Assembly (NCBI GenBank): GCA_016342455.1
Contig: JAEIOE010000022.1
Location: 1-34,447 of the forward strand
Length of the DNA: 34,447 bases
Direction of reading: 5' to 3'
Origin: Mycoplasmatota bacterium
Lineage (GTDB): Bacteria; Bacillota_I; Bacilli_A; Izemoplasmatales; Hujiaoplasmataceae
Shown: piece after piece, positions 25,077 to 33,419 of the stretch
Layout of the letters: the number at the start of each line of letters is the position of its first letter
Position numbering within the stretch: the stretch's first letter is position 1
Notes under the pieces: generated by a model
Databases searched by the model: none
What the model was told of the DNA's origin: nothing
The model's input: the letters and a program-made list of their open reading frames with translations, nothing else
Position numbers and translations under genes: made by a program

Positions 25077-27432
25077 TTTTATCCTCCAAAGCTTTGAAAT
25101 AATATAGTCTTGAGCCAAAATCGCCCATTAATCTTACTGATTCGTTAATACCAGAACCCATAAAGTTTTGTTTGGGAATAAATCCATTATTCACTAATTG
25201 ATCTCCACCCAAAACTTGATGGTCTTGTTCCATTTCATATAAGTAATTATTTGATAGTATATGAAATAAGATACCATTATGATTTAATTTGATTGGTAAA
25301 GCATGTTTTACTAAGTAACCAAACTTAGATAAATTGAAATATGCTTTTCTGTTATCTACTTGATAAGTATAGTTCTTATCTAACATAAACATATCAATCA
25401 CTTCATGACTACCATTCGGTTGTTCTAGGGTCTTATAAACGCCTAGAATACATTCTTTTTTATCTTTAGAGGTTACTGCTATATACATATTATTTGTTTC
25501 AAAAGGATTCTTAATGCGGTGATATTCTCCAAATTGAAGTAGTTTTCTATGTTCTTTATAGAAAGTGATTTGATTCTTTATTACTTTCTTTTCAAAAGTA
25601 CTAAGACTAGAACTATCAAATTCATAGCCTAATAAGCCAAAAGCAGCTACATCAAATCTTGTTTCTAAAGGAGTTCTTCTAATTACTTGAGCTGATGGAC
25701 TATCTGAGACATGAGCTCCCATTACTGATTGAGGGTAGCCATAGCTAGTCCCATATTGTATTAACTGACGACAATAGGCATCTGTGTTGTCTGATGTCCA
25801 GACTTGAGGCATATAGTAAAGCATTGCCATATCAAACCTGTTTCCTCCACTTGCACAAGATTCAAAGAGAACTGTTGGAAATTTAGTTGTAAGTCTTTCT
25901 AAAATGTTATAAAGTCCCAATTGATATAAATGTACTAGTTTTCCTTGGTTTGCACTATCTAAAGAGTTAGAGTAGATATCAGAAAAACTTCTATTCATAT
26001 CCCATTTAATGTATTTTATATTCGCTGATTCAATTAAATCAGATAATACTTTTACTAAATAATCTTTAACTTCTGCTTTCGTTAAGTCAAGAATTAATTG
26101 GTTTCTTCCAAAACTTGGCTTTCGATTATCATGCTTTATCGCCCATTCTGGATGTGCTCTGTATAAATCACTATCCATGTTGACCATTTCAGGTTCTACC
26201 CAAATACCAAAGTCCATACCGATTTTATTAATCTTTTCTGCTAATTTATTAATTCCCAAAGGTAATTTTTTCTTATTGACAAACCAGTCACCAAGACCAG
26301 CTGTGTCACTGTTTCTCTTACCAAACCACCCATCATCTAAGACAAATAGTTCTATTCCTAATTTCTTAGCTGATTTCGCAAGTTTTAGCAACTTCTTTTG
26401 GCTAAAGTCAAACATCGTTGCTTCCCAGTTATTAAAGAGAACCGGACGTTCTTTTTTCGCCCAGTCCGGTTTTATGATATGGTTGTTTATTAGTTCGTGA
26501 TAATTCTTTGATAGTTGATTTAATCCTGTATTTGAAAAAGACATCACCACTTCAGGAGTCACAAATTGTTCTGATTGTTTAAGTTCCCAATAGAAATCAA
26601 AAGAGTTAATTCCCATTTGTACTCTTAGTATGTCAAATGGACTTCTTTCAATTACGACTTCAAAATTACCAGAATATACTAAAGCAAAACCAAAGCATTT
26701 ACCATATTTCTCATTCGCTTCGTTTTCTGAGATAACAACAAAAGGATTATGATCAGCTGATGATACTCCTTTTTTTGAATCAATCTTCGTAATTCCTTGA
26801 ATGACTTTGCGCTTATTAATCATTCTTTCTCTTATCCAAGCACCCTCAAAAGTTGTTAATTGGTAATCATCACTAAAACTATCAAAGTTCATACTTAATG
26901 CTTTTTCTAATATGATAGGTTCACTTGATTCGTTTCTGATCACAGCTCTTCTTGTGATAACGTCAACTGTTGGAAAGACAGAATAATGTAAGTCAACTTC
27001 TATATTTAATAAATCGTCTCTTAAAGTAATAACTAAAGTTTCCACTTCTGTTTTGTTCGCCTTTGTTTCAGGCATTTCGTCAAAGATTGGTTTTGAAATA
27101 ACCTCATGTTTCAAATAAAGGAAATCACTAGTTCGAGAGCCATCCTTTAAACGCAGATGCAACATAGGCTCTCTAAAATCTCCTTTTCCATATGTAGGCA
27201 TTTCTAAGAAAGCAAGATTAAGATTGAATGTCTTATCCTCTTCTTGATAGATTACCTGGCTTCCTACTTCAATATTATGTTTAGGTTTTAAATCATTAAT
27301 TTCATTGTTGATATCCAATATCTCACCATAATAAACTTGCCCTAAATGCTTACTAGGCAATACTTTTATAACGTATGAAGTATTTTCAGTTTGTAAATGA
27401 AACAATAACTTTTCTTTATCAATATATATCAT
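25060..27432 (-). CDS. Alpha-galactosidase, glycoside hydrolase family 36
   Basis: 790 residues, close to the size of the bacterial tetrameric enzymes. An N-terminal beta-sandwich (to about 330) precedes the (beta/alpha)8 barrel. The nucleophile is Asp474 or nearby in YIKWDMNRS, and the acid/base Asp is in WTSDNTDA (near 546). ELFVLDDGWFGKR and GIWVEPEMVN are also family marks, as is the CASGGNRFD substrate loop. It hydrolyses alpha-1,6-galactosides such as melibiose and raffinose. No signal peptide, so the substrate must be imported, yet no importer is adjacent; the neighbour upstream is an ABC-2-type membrane protein. The ATG overlaps the stop of that gene (ATGA). Confidence 0.95.
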   Translation of the reverse strand: MIYIDKEKLLFHLQTENTSYVIKVLPSKHLGQVYYGEILDINNEINDLKPKHNIEVGSQVIYQEEDKTFNLNLAFLEMPTYGKGDFREPMLHLRLKDGSRTSDFLYLKHEVISKPIFDEMPETKANKTEVETLVITLRDDLLNIEVDLHYSVFPTVDVITRRAVIRNESSEPIILEKALSMNFDSFSDDYQLTTFEGAWIRERMINKRKVIQGITKIDSKKGVSSADHNPFVVISENEANEKYGKCFGFALVYSGNFEVVIERSPFDILRVQMGINSFDFYWELKQSEQFVTPEVVMSFSNTGLNQLSKNYHELINNHIIKPDWAKKERPVLFNNWEATMFDFSQKKLLKLAKSAKKLGIELFVLDDGWFGKRNSDTAGLGDWFVNKKKLPLGINKLAEKINKIGMDFGIWVEPEMVNMDSDLYRAHPEWAIKHDNRKPSFGRNQLILDLTKAEVKDYLVKVLSDLIESANIKYIKWDMNRSFSDIYSNSLDSANQGKLVHLYQLGLYNILERLTTKFPTVLFESCASGGNRFDMAMLYYMPQVWTSDNTDAYCRQLIQYGTSYGYPQSVMGAHVSDSPSAQVIRRTPLETRFDVAAFGLLGYEFDSSSLSTFEKKVIKNQITFYKEHRKLLQFGEYHRIKNPFETNNMYIAVTSKDKKECILGVYKTLEQPNGSHEVIDMFMLDKNYTYQVDNRKAYFNLSKFGYLVKHALPIKLNHNGILFHILSNNYLYEMEQDHQVLGGDQLVNNGFIPKQNFMGSGINESVRLMGDFGSRLYYFKALEDKNEKSN

Positions 27433-28172
27433 TTTTCTTGTTGTTCTCCTTTTTGGTCAATTCTAAATAATAAATATGATTTGAAATAAGGTCTAATCAC
27501 AAAGAATGTAAATACAAATATATAGACAAACTGTAATAAAACAGCCAATACGATTAACCAATTCGGTGTATGAATGTAACCTACTATTACTGTTTCAAAA
27601 AGAATGCCAGATAAATAGGCGGGTGAAATGATTAGCGCATATTGGAAGAATTCTGGAATTAAGCCTTGTTGGTAAAAAATAGGCATAACAGAGAATATTA
27701 CGATATATCCTATATATGATATCGACATTAAATTACTTGATTTAGAAGTAATTGCTAAAACGAAGCCAATAATAATATGAATCGTAGCTGATAATAGGTA
27801 GATTAGTATAAATAAGAATATATTATAATTCATATGTAATACGGTAAACATCACAATAATATATAGAATTAGTGGTATTAACAACATTAATAAAGCACTA
27901 CAAAGTTTCGCAAAAATGATTTCTATACTAGAACATTCACATACTGCTAACGGAAATAAAGATTCTTCTTCTGTTTCAATATACACAGAAATCGATAAGA
28001 TTACTACTGGCAAAATAAACACTGTGATATAAACAAGTATTAATGGGTTGATTTGTGGGAAAAATGCCATTGACACAGAAAATAAAATTGATAAGACTAA
28101 CACTGTTTGTAATACACTATATCGCAAGTAATTTTTAAAATCACTCTTAACTATTTGAATAAAATGATTCAT
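27429..28172 (-). CDS. ABC-2-type transporter membrane protein
   Basis: 247 residues with six predicted membrane helices and the cytoplasmic lead-in HFIQIVKSDFKNYLRYSVLQ that starts ABC-2 permeases, most like the small subunits of fluoroquinolone-export-type systems. Other marks are the ETEEESLFPLAV segment after helix 2 and the SPAYLSGILFE near the last helices. ABC-2 proteins normally pair with an ATPase to export drugs or lipids. No intact ATPase gene is next to it; the only ATPase-like sequence is the degenerate domain in the upstream gene. A GTG at 28181 overlaps the upstream stop, but ATG 28172 follows GGGGTG at six bases and is preferred. Coupled to GH36 downstream. Confidence 0.75.
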   Translation of the reverse strand: MNHFIQIVKSDFKNYLRYSVLQTVLVLSILFSVSMAFFPQINPLILVYITVFILPVVILSISVYIETEEESLFPLAVCECSSIEIIFAKLCSALLMLLIPLILYIIVMFTVLHMNYNIFLFILIYLLSATIHIIIGFVLAITSKSSNLMSISYIGYIVIFSVMPIFYQQGLIPEFFQYALIISPAYLSGILFETVIVGYIHTPNWLIVLAVLLQFVYIFVFTFFVIRPYFKSYLLFRIDQKGEQQEK

Positions 28173-28177
28173 CGTAC

Positions 28178-29476
28178 TCACCCCTTACATTCTTCAATAT
28201 CTTTACATTCTAGTGAATAATCACTTGAGATATTTTTGATTTTTTTGTTTTTTAAATAAAATAATAGTTGTTCATCATCTTTATGAAGTATTTTTGTTTT
28301 CAATAAATCATCTTCGTAGTAATTGACTAAGAAGTTATCTGTTTCTTTCATTAAGCTACTGGTTTTTATTTCTCTTAATACATCGTTATTAGATACATAA
28401 GTATAAAAATTATCGATGTATTGCGGATATATTGTTTTATCAATCACTACTATTTTACTAATTTTCGCTGTTTTAGGCAATATAAGATTGAAAAGAATTT
28501 CTAATTCCTCCGGTAAGTAATTGCTAATCAGTTGATCTAAGACGATATATTCCTTTGCAATAAAGGAATTATAGACTAGTAATAAAGCGATTTGTTGAGA
28601 ATATTCTAATGCGTGATAGCTAGTTTTAGCGAACTTTAAAGATTTAAGACTAATAAAAAAAGATAGATCTCTTAAACTCTTTTTCATTCCAGCATCAATA
28701 ATATTCTCTAAAGTAATTTGTTTAATCTTTAGTTTATTCCGAATAGCAGCTAAAGTATTTTGTTTGTTAATTAGCTGACCTGATAATCTAAAGGTATCAT
28801 TTTCAGCTAAATATACTTCAAGTTTGTCTGTAACTATATAGTTAAGATTACCATGTAATCCACTTAATTCTGTTTTTTTGGGTTGTTGCTCTAAGTTAAT
28901 GCTTCCGTTACTATCAAATAGAAACTTCTTAATATCTATAAGTTCAGTATCTAGATGATTAAAGCCTTTGAAATGTTGATATAGCAGTGAATTCAAACTA
29001 TTCATAAATATATCTATATAAGGATAGTTTCGCTGTTTTAGAATGTCTAGTAATCTATTCTTGATTCTTCTCTCAGAAGATTCAATACAATTCAATTCAA
29101 TTTCTTCTTTTAAATATTTTGACTCATTATTTATCATTTTTAAGAGATTGTAGTATCTGTTATCTAAATCCCATATATTTTTTATGTTTTGAAACAATAA
29201 ATCTACCACATCTTCTGGTTTAGATATATTTTGTAATGTAATGTTTTCAGTATTTAGACTAACTACTCCTAAGGTATATACATAATCAATTAAGGCATAA
29301 TAGATTTCTTCCTTTGTTTTGAAACGATAATAAAAACTACCTTTATTGTAGTCGGAGTTTTTGATTATTATATTAGTGGATGCTAAATCGTAAGGCTTTG
29401 AAGAAAACTCATTTAAAGTCGCTTCAAATAGCGCTTCATTCTTTTTTAGCAAGTAAGTTTTATCTGATGTAAGCAT
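28178..29476 (-). CDS. TetR-like regulator fused to a degenerate ABC ATPase-like domain
   Basis: 432 residues, more than twice the size of a usual TetR regulator. Residues 14-62 form a TetR helix-turn-helix (LFEATLNEFS...KGSFYYRFKTKEEIYYALID), and about 65-188 is a TetR-like helical region. From about 205 the pattern follows an ABC ATPase, but every catalytic element is ruined: the P-loop position reads SGQLINKQNT (232-241), the signature reads LEYSQ (290-294), the Walker B reads EYIVLDQ (309-315, Gln in place of the catalytic Glu) and the H-loop region (343-348) has no His. It probably cannot hydrolyse ATP. Seen directly: the fusion and its coupling to the ABC-2 gene. Inferred: it binds that protein and reports its state. 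The promoter carries a palindrome over the -10. GGCGGG lies before ATG. Confidence 0.6.
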   Translation of the reverse strand: MLTSDKTYLLKKNEALFEATLNEFSSKPYDLASTNIIIKNSDYNKGSFYYRFKTKEEIYYALIDYVYTLGVVSLNTENITLQNISKPEDVVDLLFQNIKNIWDLDNRYYNLLKMINNESKYLKEEIELNCIESSERRIKNRLLDILKQRNYPYIDIFMNSLNSLLYQHFKGFNHLDTELIDIKKFLFDSNGSINLEQQPKKTELSGLHGNLNYIVTDKLEVYLAENDTFRLSGQLINKQNTLAAIRNKLKIKQITLENIIDAGMKKSLRDLSFFISLKSLKFAKTSYHALEYSQQIALLLVYNSFIAKEYIVLDQLISNYLPEELEILFNLILPKTAKISKIVVIDKTIYPQYIDNFYTYVSNNDVLREIKTSSLMKETDNFLVNYYEDDLLKTKILHKDDEQLLFYLKNKKIKNISSDYSLECKDIEECKG

Positions 29477-29493
29477 AATAATCCCGCCTTTTA

Positions 29494-29530
29494 TACTTCT
29501 TAGTATATACTAGGTGGTTTAATATGTCAA
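29494..29530 (-). promoter_or_regulatory. Consensus promoter with palindromic operator for the TetR-fusion operon
   Basis: The minus strand reads TTGACA (29525-29530, perfect), 17 bases, TATACT (29502-29507). A perfect 12-bp palindrome, TAGTATATACTA (29501-29512), overlaps the -10, and a second arm pair, ATACT-N4-AGTAT (29494-29507), shares half-sites with it. This fits autorepression by the TetR-like domain. Confidence 0.75.
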
Positions 29531-29539
29531 GTTCGTTTG

Positions 29540-29561
29540 AAAAAAAAGGCGATAAGTCGCC
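29540..29561 (-). terminator. Terminator of the thyA operon
   Basis: On the minus strand a GGCGA/TCGCC stem with a 4-base loop (29548-29561) is followed by eight T residues. It begins right at the stop codon of the YcxB-like gene and ends ten bases before the -35 of the next operon. Confidence 0.8.
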
Positions 29562-29562
29562 C

Positions 29563-30051
29563 TTACTTCTTTTTGAGTTTTTCTTTCATGAAATCCTCAA
29601 AGACTTCTAAGTCATCACTACGTTCAAAGCCTTTAAATGATACAATATAGGTTTTCTTATCTTTTGACTGTAATATAAAGAAATCTTTTCCTTTTTTAAA
29701 TCTAAGAATACTTTCATATTCTACTGTATACTCTTTAATATTAAAGACTTTCATATTCTCTTCCATAAACTCATAAGACTGTAACACAGGTTGAGATACT
29801 AATGGAGATCTTCTTAATATACGTTTCGTCGTTACTTTTTGCATTAAGAAAGTCATCAATAGATAGAATGCTAAGATTCCTAATAAGATAAGTGCGTACT
29901 TCCATTGTTGAATTGCTAGCATATATACAATAAATACTAGAGATATAGCTGACATAATTAAAAAGTTTTTCTTCAAATAAGATGATAAGTAGTATTTGTT
30001 ATACTCTAGGATAAGATCTTTATCGTAAAGTGTTTTATTTTTAATATTCAT
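29563..30051 (-). CDS. YcxB-like membrane protein
   Basis: 162 residues. The N-terminal half has two adjacent membrane helices (about 32-50 and 52-70), and the C-terminal half is a soluble domain with YEFMEENMKVFN, YTVEYESILRFKKGKDFFILQSK and a final EDFMKEKLKKK. This layout (NIKNKTLYDKDLILEYNKYYL, two helices, PH-like beta domain) is that of the YcxB family, whose function is unknown. AGGAGG is eight bases upstream of ATG. It is 12 bases after the PAP2 gene and is the last gene of the operon. Confidence 0.7.
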   Translation of the reverse strand: MNIKNKTLYDKDLILEYNKYYLSSYLKKNFLIMSAISLVFIVYMLAIQQWKYALILLGILAFYLLMTFLMQKVTTKRILRRSPLVSQPVLQSYEFMEENMKVFNIKEYTVEYESILRFKKGKDFFILQSKDKKTYIVSFKGFERSDDLEVFEDFMKEKLKKK

Positions 30052-30063
30052 AACATATTCCTC

Positions 30064-31017
30064 CTAAAAATTATATTTCTTAAATAGTAATGGATATAAT
30101 CCAATCGCTACAAATAACATGGTTGCGTATCTAATATAATCAAGTAATAAGCCGAGAATCGCTTTAAAATTTTCACCAGCTAATAAAGCATCAGTATCTA
30201 CAATAAGACCAAATATAAAGCTTAAAGCGTATCTCACAGCCATTATTACAGCAATCCCTATCACAAAACGTAAGATATTGTTTTTCACTGACTTATTATG
30301 ACTGAAGTTTACTTTTTTCTTTTCATAAGCGATTGCTAGTATGAAACCTGTAATCGTCCCAAACATCTTAGTAACAGATTCTGTATCAAAGAAAAATTGA
30401 GAAGCATCTAATACAGAAGAACTTGTATTTCTACTAGCATAGATGATCCATATTGCAATTAAACTAACATTTACTAAAATAAGTAATATTGTATATAGCT
30501 TTTTATAGTCTTTTGTTTTATCTAAGTATTTTGATAAGACAAAACTTAAAAGAATACCTAGGGCAGCTCCTGCTAAAACATCTGTTAAATAGTGAACTCC
30601 GATATACATTCTACTAATAGCCACTAATACAGTAATAATGATAGCTACTGTTAATAACCACTTCTTCTTTAAGAAACAATAGATACTAAAGAATAAAGTA
30701 GATGCCGTTTGTGTATGACCACTTGGGAATGAGTAACTACCGCTTGTAGTTGGTCTTAGGTTTTCAATACTAGAATCAACTACATATGGTCTATTTCTCA
30801 TGATTAAGAGTTTAAATAGAGAATTAATACCTACTGAGATGAATACGATAATCCCTATCTTTTCACCGATAGCTTTATCGTAACACCAATAAATAAATCC
30901 TAGTACACATATTAAGACTACTTCTTCACCTAGCATCGTGCTAGCTTCAAAGAAGAAATCTAAAAGGGTTGATCTTAAACTTTGCAGCCAATGGATAATT
31001 TCTAATTCAAAATTCAT
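30064..31017 (-). CDS. PAP2-family membrane phosphatase
   Basis: 317 residues with about eight membrane helices. The three phosphatase motifs are complete: KLLIMRNRP (69-77), PSGH (98-101, with the catalytic His) and SRMYIGVHYLTD (135-146). PAP2 enzymes remove phosphate from lipid phosphates such as phosphatidic acid, undecaprenyl pyrophosphate or phosphatidylglycerol phosphate. The extra C-terminal region (from about 170) has additional helices not part of the core, seen in larger members of the family. It follows the ChrA half-gene directly (one base gap). The acyltransferase three genes upstream makes a phospholipid role reasonable. Confidence 0.88.
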   Translation of the reverse strand: MNFELEIIHWLQSLRSTLLDFFFEASTMLGEEVVLICVLGFIYWCYDKAIGEKIGIIVFISVGINSLFKLLIMRNRPYVVDSSIENLRPTTSGSYSFPSGHTQTASTLFFSIYCFLKKKWLLTVAIIITVLVAISRMYIGVHYLTDVLAGAALGILLSFVLSKYLDKTKDYKKLYTILLILVNVSLIAIWIIYASRNTSSSVLDASQFFFDTESVTKMFGTITGFILAIAYEKKKVNFSHNKSVKNNILRFVIGIAVIMAVRYALSFIFGLIVDTDALLAGENFKAILGLLLDYIRYATMLFVAIGLYPLLFKKYNF

Positions 31018-31018
31018 T

Positions 31019-31591
31019 TTATATCACTCCAAATAATAGAATTCCCAATACTCCAGCTATAGCAACTAAGTATACAGGGTGTGCTTTTTTCCATAATCTT
31101 GATAGTACAAATATTACTGTAAATATAATAAGTGATTTTATTTCTATGTTAAAATTACCAAATTGGAAGTTTTCAACTTCAAATACGTATTTTAATATAA
31201 ACATAATTCCAACAGAAAGGATAATTCCAGGAACTACAGGCCTTACACCTTTTAAAAATCCTCTTACATAGATATTAGTTGAGAACTTAGAAAAAGCTTT
31301 CGCAATCATGAGGATTATAACAAAAGATGGTACCATTACTCCCAAAGTAGCCGCTATCGCTCCGATAATGCCAGCTTGTTCATAACCGATAAAGGTTGCG
31401 ATGTTTACAGCGAATGGTCCAGGTGTTGATTCTGCGATTGCAATCCAGTCGATTAAAATGTCCGTATTTTCTACCCAGGCATTATTAAATACTTCTTGAG
31501 TAATAAGTGGAATCATGGCGTATCCACCTCCAAAGGTGAATAAGCCGATTTTTAAGAAGGTAATGAATAATTTAAACAAAAGACTAAGCAT
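31019..31591 (-). CDS. Chromate transporter family half-protein, second of a pair
   Basis: 190 residues with about five membrane helices and the CHR signature FTFGGGYAMIPLI near the start, then AIAESTPGPFAVNIATFIGY and GAIAATLGVMVPSF. Full ChrA proteins contain two such domains; short-chain members work as pairs (YwrA/YwrB in Bacillus). The known function is chromate efflux, but natural anions such as sulfate may be the real cargo. Upstream ATGs at 31597 and 31618 are possible; ATG 31591 has GGGGGTGG at the best distance and gives the same MLSLLF/MLLLF start as its partner. It overlaps the partner's stop by eight bases. Confidence 0.88.
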   Translation of the reverse strand: MLSLLFKLFITFLKIGLFTFGGGYAMIPLITQEVFNNAWVENTDILIDWIAIAESTPGPFAVNIATFIGYEQAGIIGAIAATLGVMVPSFVIILMIAKAFSKFSTNIYVRGFLKGVRPVVPGIILSVGIMFILKYVFEVENFQFGNFNIEIKSLIIFTVIFVLSRLWKKAHPVYLVAIAGVLGILLFGVI

Positions 31592-32132
31592 CTTCATCCA
31601 CCCCCTTGTTTTTAACAATCAAAGCGTGGATGATTCCTACGATTCCGCCTATTAATATAACAAGAACGATAGGAATGATATCAAAACTAACTACTATTAA
31701 TCCAAATAATAATAAAATATAGCTAAGCCAGTCTTTATCTGTTTTTCGATAGATTCTAATACCAGCATTAAGAATTAGTACAGAGACTGCGATTCTTATC
31801 CCTAAGAAAGCATATTCTACCCAGACATTCTCTTTAAACTGCATTAAGAAAGCTGAAATCAATATAATGATAATTAAAGATGGTAACACAACTCCTAAAG
31901 TCGCTGCGATACTGCCTTTAACGCCATATTTCTTATAACCGATATAAGTAGCTGAATTAATTGCAATAGGTCCAGGTGTGGACTCAGCTATTGCAATAAT
32001 ATCAATAAATTCTTCTTCACCTAACCATTTAAATTTGTCTACCGCATAAAAATGAATGAGAGGAATCATTGCGTAGCCACCACCAAAGGTGAATAAGCCT
32101 ATTTTAAAGAAAGTAATAAATAGTAATAACAT
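31584..32132 (-). CDS. Chromate transporter family half-protein, first of a pair
   Basis: 182 residues with the CHR domain: FTFGGGYAMIPLI, AIAESTPGPIAINSATYIGYKKYG and GSIAATLGVVLPS. It is similar to the protein of the following gene, so the pair arose by duplication and likely forms a heterodimer with opposite orientation in the membrane. AGGAG lies five bases before ATG. The neighbouring PlsC gene ends eight bases upstream of the start. Confidence 0.88.
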   Translation of the reverse strand: MLLLFITFFKIGLFTFGGGYAMIPLIHFYAVDKFKWLGEEEFIDIIAIAESTPGPIAINSATYIGYKKYGVKGSIAATLGVVLPSLIIIILISAFLMQFKENVWVEYAFLGIRIAVSVLILNAGIRIYRKTDKDWLSYILLLFGLIVVSFDIIPIVLVILIGGIVGIIHALIVKNKGVDEDA

Positions 32133-32140
32133 AAAAACTC

Positions 32141-32953
32141 CTAGCTAGTTTTAAACTTATTCATTTGCTCTTGTATTTTTTCGAAAACCAAATTTGATAT
32201 TCCAATAGAATCCAAATCTTTATATTCTTCATATTTAATTAAAGGTAAGATATGCATATATACTTTAGTAGGAAATATTCGTAATTTCTTTGATAAAGCA
32301 TGCATATTATAGATACAAACTGGTGAAATAGCTGCTTTCGCTTTTTCTGCTACTCTAAAAGCTCCAGGTTTAAAGGCAATTAAGTCATTTGAATAGGTTC
32401 TTTTCCCTTCAGGGAACACTCCCATAGGTTGGCCTTCCTTAACTTGTTTAATCGCCAATAATATTGTTTTTAAAGCAGATTTATCCGCATAGGGAGAAAT
32501 TGGTATACAACCTATTCCCCTAAGCAAGTTCTTAAGAACAGGAAACTTAAATAAAGGCTCTTTTGAGATAAACGCCAAAGGTTGTTTATATTCCATTAAT
32601 ATATAAATTGGGTCAGTATATTCAATGTGATTTGCATAAACTACAAAATTATTGTCTTTTGGTAAATTTTCTTTACCTGTCGTTATTAATTTAGCGCGAT
32701 AGAAAAATTTAAATATATATCTTGAATATGCTTTTAGAAACATATGTTTAAAGGCTGATTTGTGGTCTGTTTTTTCTGTTGCATAAATAACAATAACAAA
32801 AGGTAAAAATAAAACGATAAAGAAAATAATAAAACTAAGAATAAAGGCAAGCAAAATCGTAAGAATTCCTAAGAAATTTAAAGGGATTCCATTAGTTACA
32901 GAATATATTATAGTTAGTGCAATGGCTAGAATGATATTAAGAATACCTAACAT
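32141..32953 (-). CDS. plsC: 1-acyl-sn-glycerol-3-phosphate acyltransferase (PlsC-like)
   Basis: 270 residues. Two N-terminal membrane helices (about 1-20 and 28-57) precede the acyltransferase domain. The catalytic NHxxxxD motif is NHIEYTD (108-114), and the glycerol-phosphate motif is FPEGKR (180-185). It adds the second acyl chain to make phosphatidic acid at the membrane. AAAGGA precedes the ATG. It sits one base after the folA stop and before the ChrA pair; the PAP2 gene downstream in the same operon acts on phospholipid phosphates, so membrane lipid synthesis is partly grouped with thymidylate synthesis here. Confidence 0.88.
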   Translation of the reverse strand: MLGILNIILAIALTIIYSVTNGIPLNFLGILTILLAFILSFIIFFIVLFLPFVIVIYATEKTDHKSAFKHMFLKAYSRYIFKFFYRAKLITTGKENLPKDNNFVVYANHIEYTDPIYILMEYKQPLAFISKEPLFKFPVLKNLLRGIGCIPISPYADKSALKTILLAIKQVKEGQPMGVFPEGKRTYSNDLIAFKPGAFRVAEKAKAAISPVCIYNMHALSKKLRIFPTKVYMHILPLIKYEEYKDLDSIGISNLVFEKIQEQMNKFKTS

Positions 32954-32954
32954 A

Positions 32955-33419
32955 TTATTTCCTTTCGTATATCGCGAATACTAAATCTTCTCTTACTTGT
33001 TCGCTTATTAAAACAAAGTTATCTAAGTTAAAATTAAGATATACATTACCCTCATGCTCTTTTAAAATGTGTGTGATATATAATCTATTTGCATATGGTA
33101 AAGCCAATTCATAAATAGTTTTACCACCTATTACAAAGATTTCTTCTTTATGGTCTTCTTTTAGAAAAGCAAATAAATCATCAATAACTAAAACATCAGG
33201 ATAAGAAAACGGTTCTAAAGAAGCAACGATATGTTTTCTATTTGGCAATGGATGACCTAGTCTATCTGTAATAGAATGAAAAGTCATAAGACCCATTAAA
33301 ACAGTTTTATTCAAAGTTGTTTTTTTAAAGTATTTTAAGTCTTCAGCGTAATGCCAAGGAAGATCATTATCCCGACCAATTAAATGGTTAGGGTCAGTTG
33401 CGAAGATTAGTGATATCAT
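32955..33419 (-). CDS. folA: Dihydrofolate reductase
   Basis: 154 residues, normal length. N-terminal [22 protein letters not shown], the catalytic Asp27 in EDLKYFKK, Arg62 in PNRKHIVAS for the folate tail and FVIGGKTIYE for NADPH are present. Where most enzymes have MGRxTxxSI with an Arg that contacts the NADPH phosphate, this protein reads MGLMTFHSI (Leu44), an odd substitution. It regenerates tetrahydrofolate used up by thymidylate synthase, encoded just upstream. The ATG shares one base with the thyA stop (TAATG). Confidence 0.95.
   Translation of the reverse strand: MISLIFATDPNHLIGRDNDLPWHYAEDLKYFKKTTLNKTVLMGLMTFHSITDRLGHPLPNRKHIVASLEPFSYPDVLVIDDLFAFLKEDHKEEIFVIGGKTIYELALPYANRLYITHILKEHEGNVYLNFNLDNFVLISEQVREDLVFAIYERK

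Noticed and set aside
26177-26500. 107-codon plus-strand frame inside the GH36 gene
   Set aside because: It is antisense to the conserved GH36 barrel and has no family features of its own.
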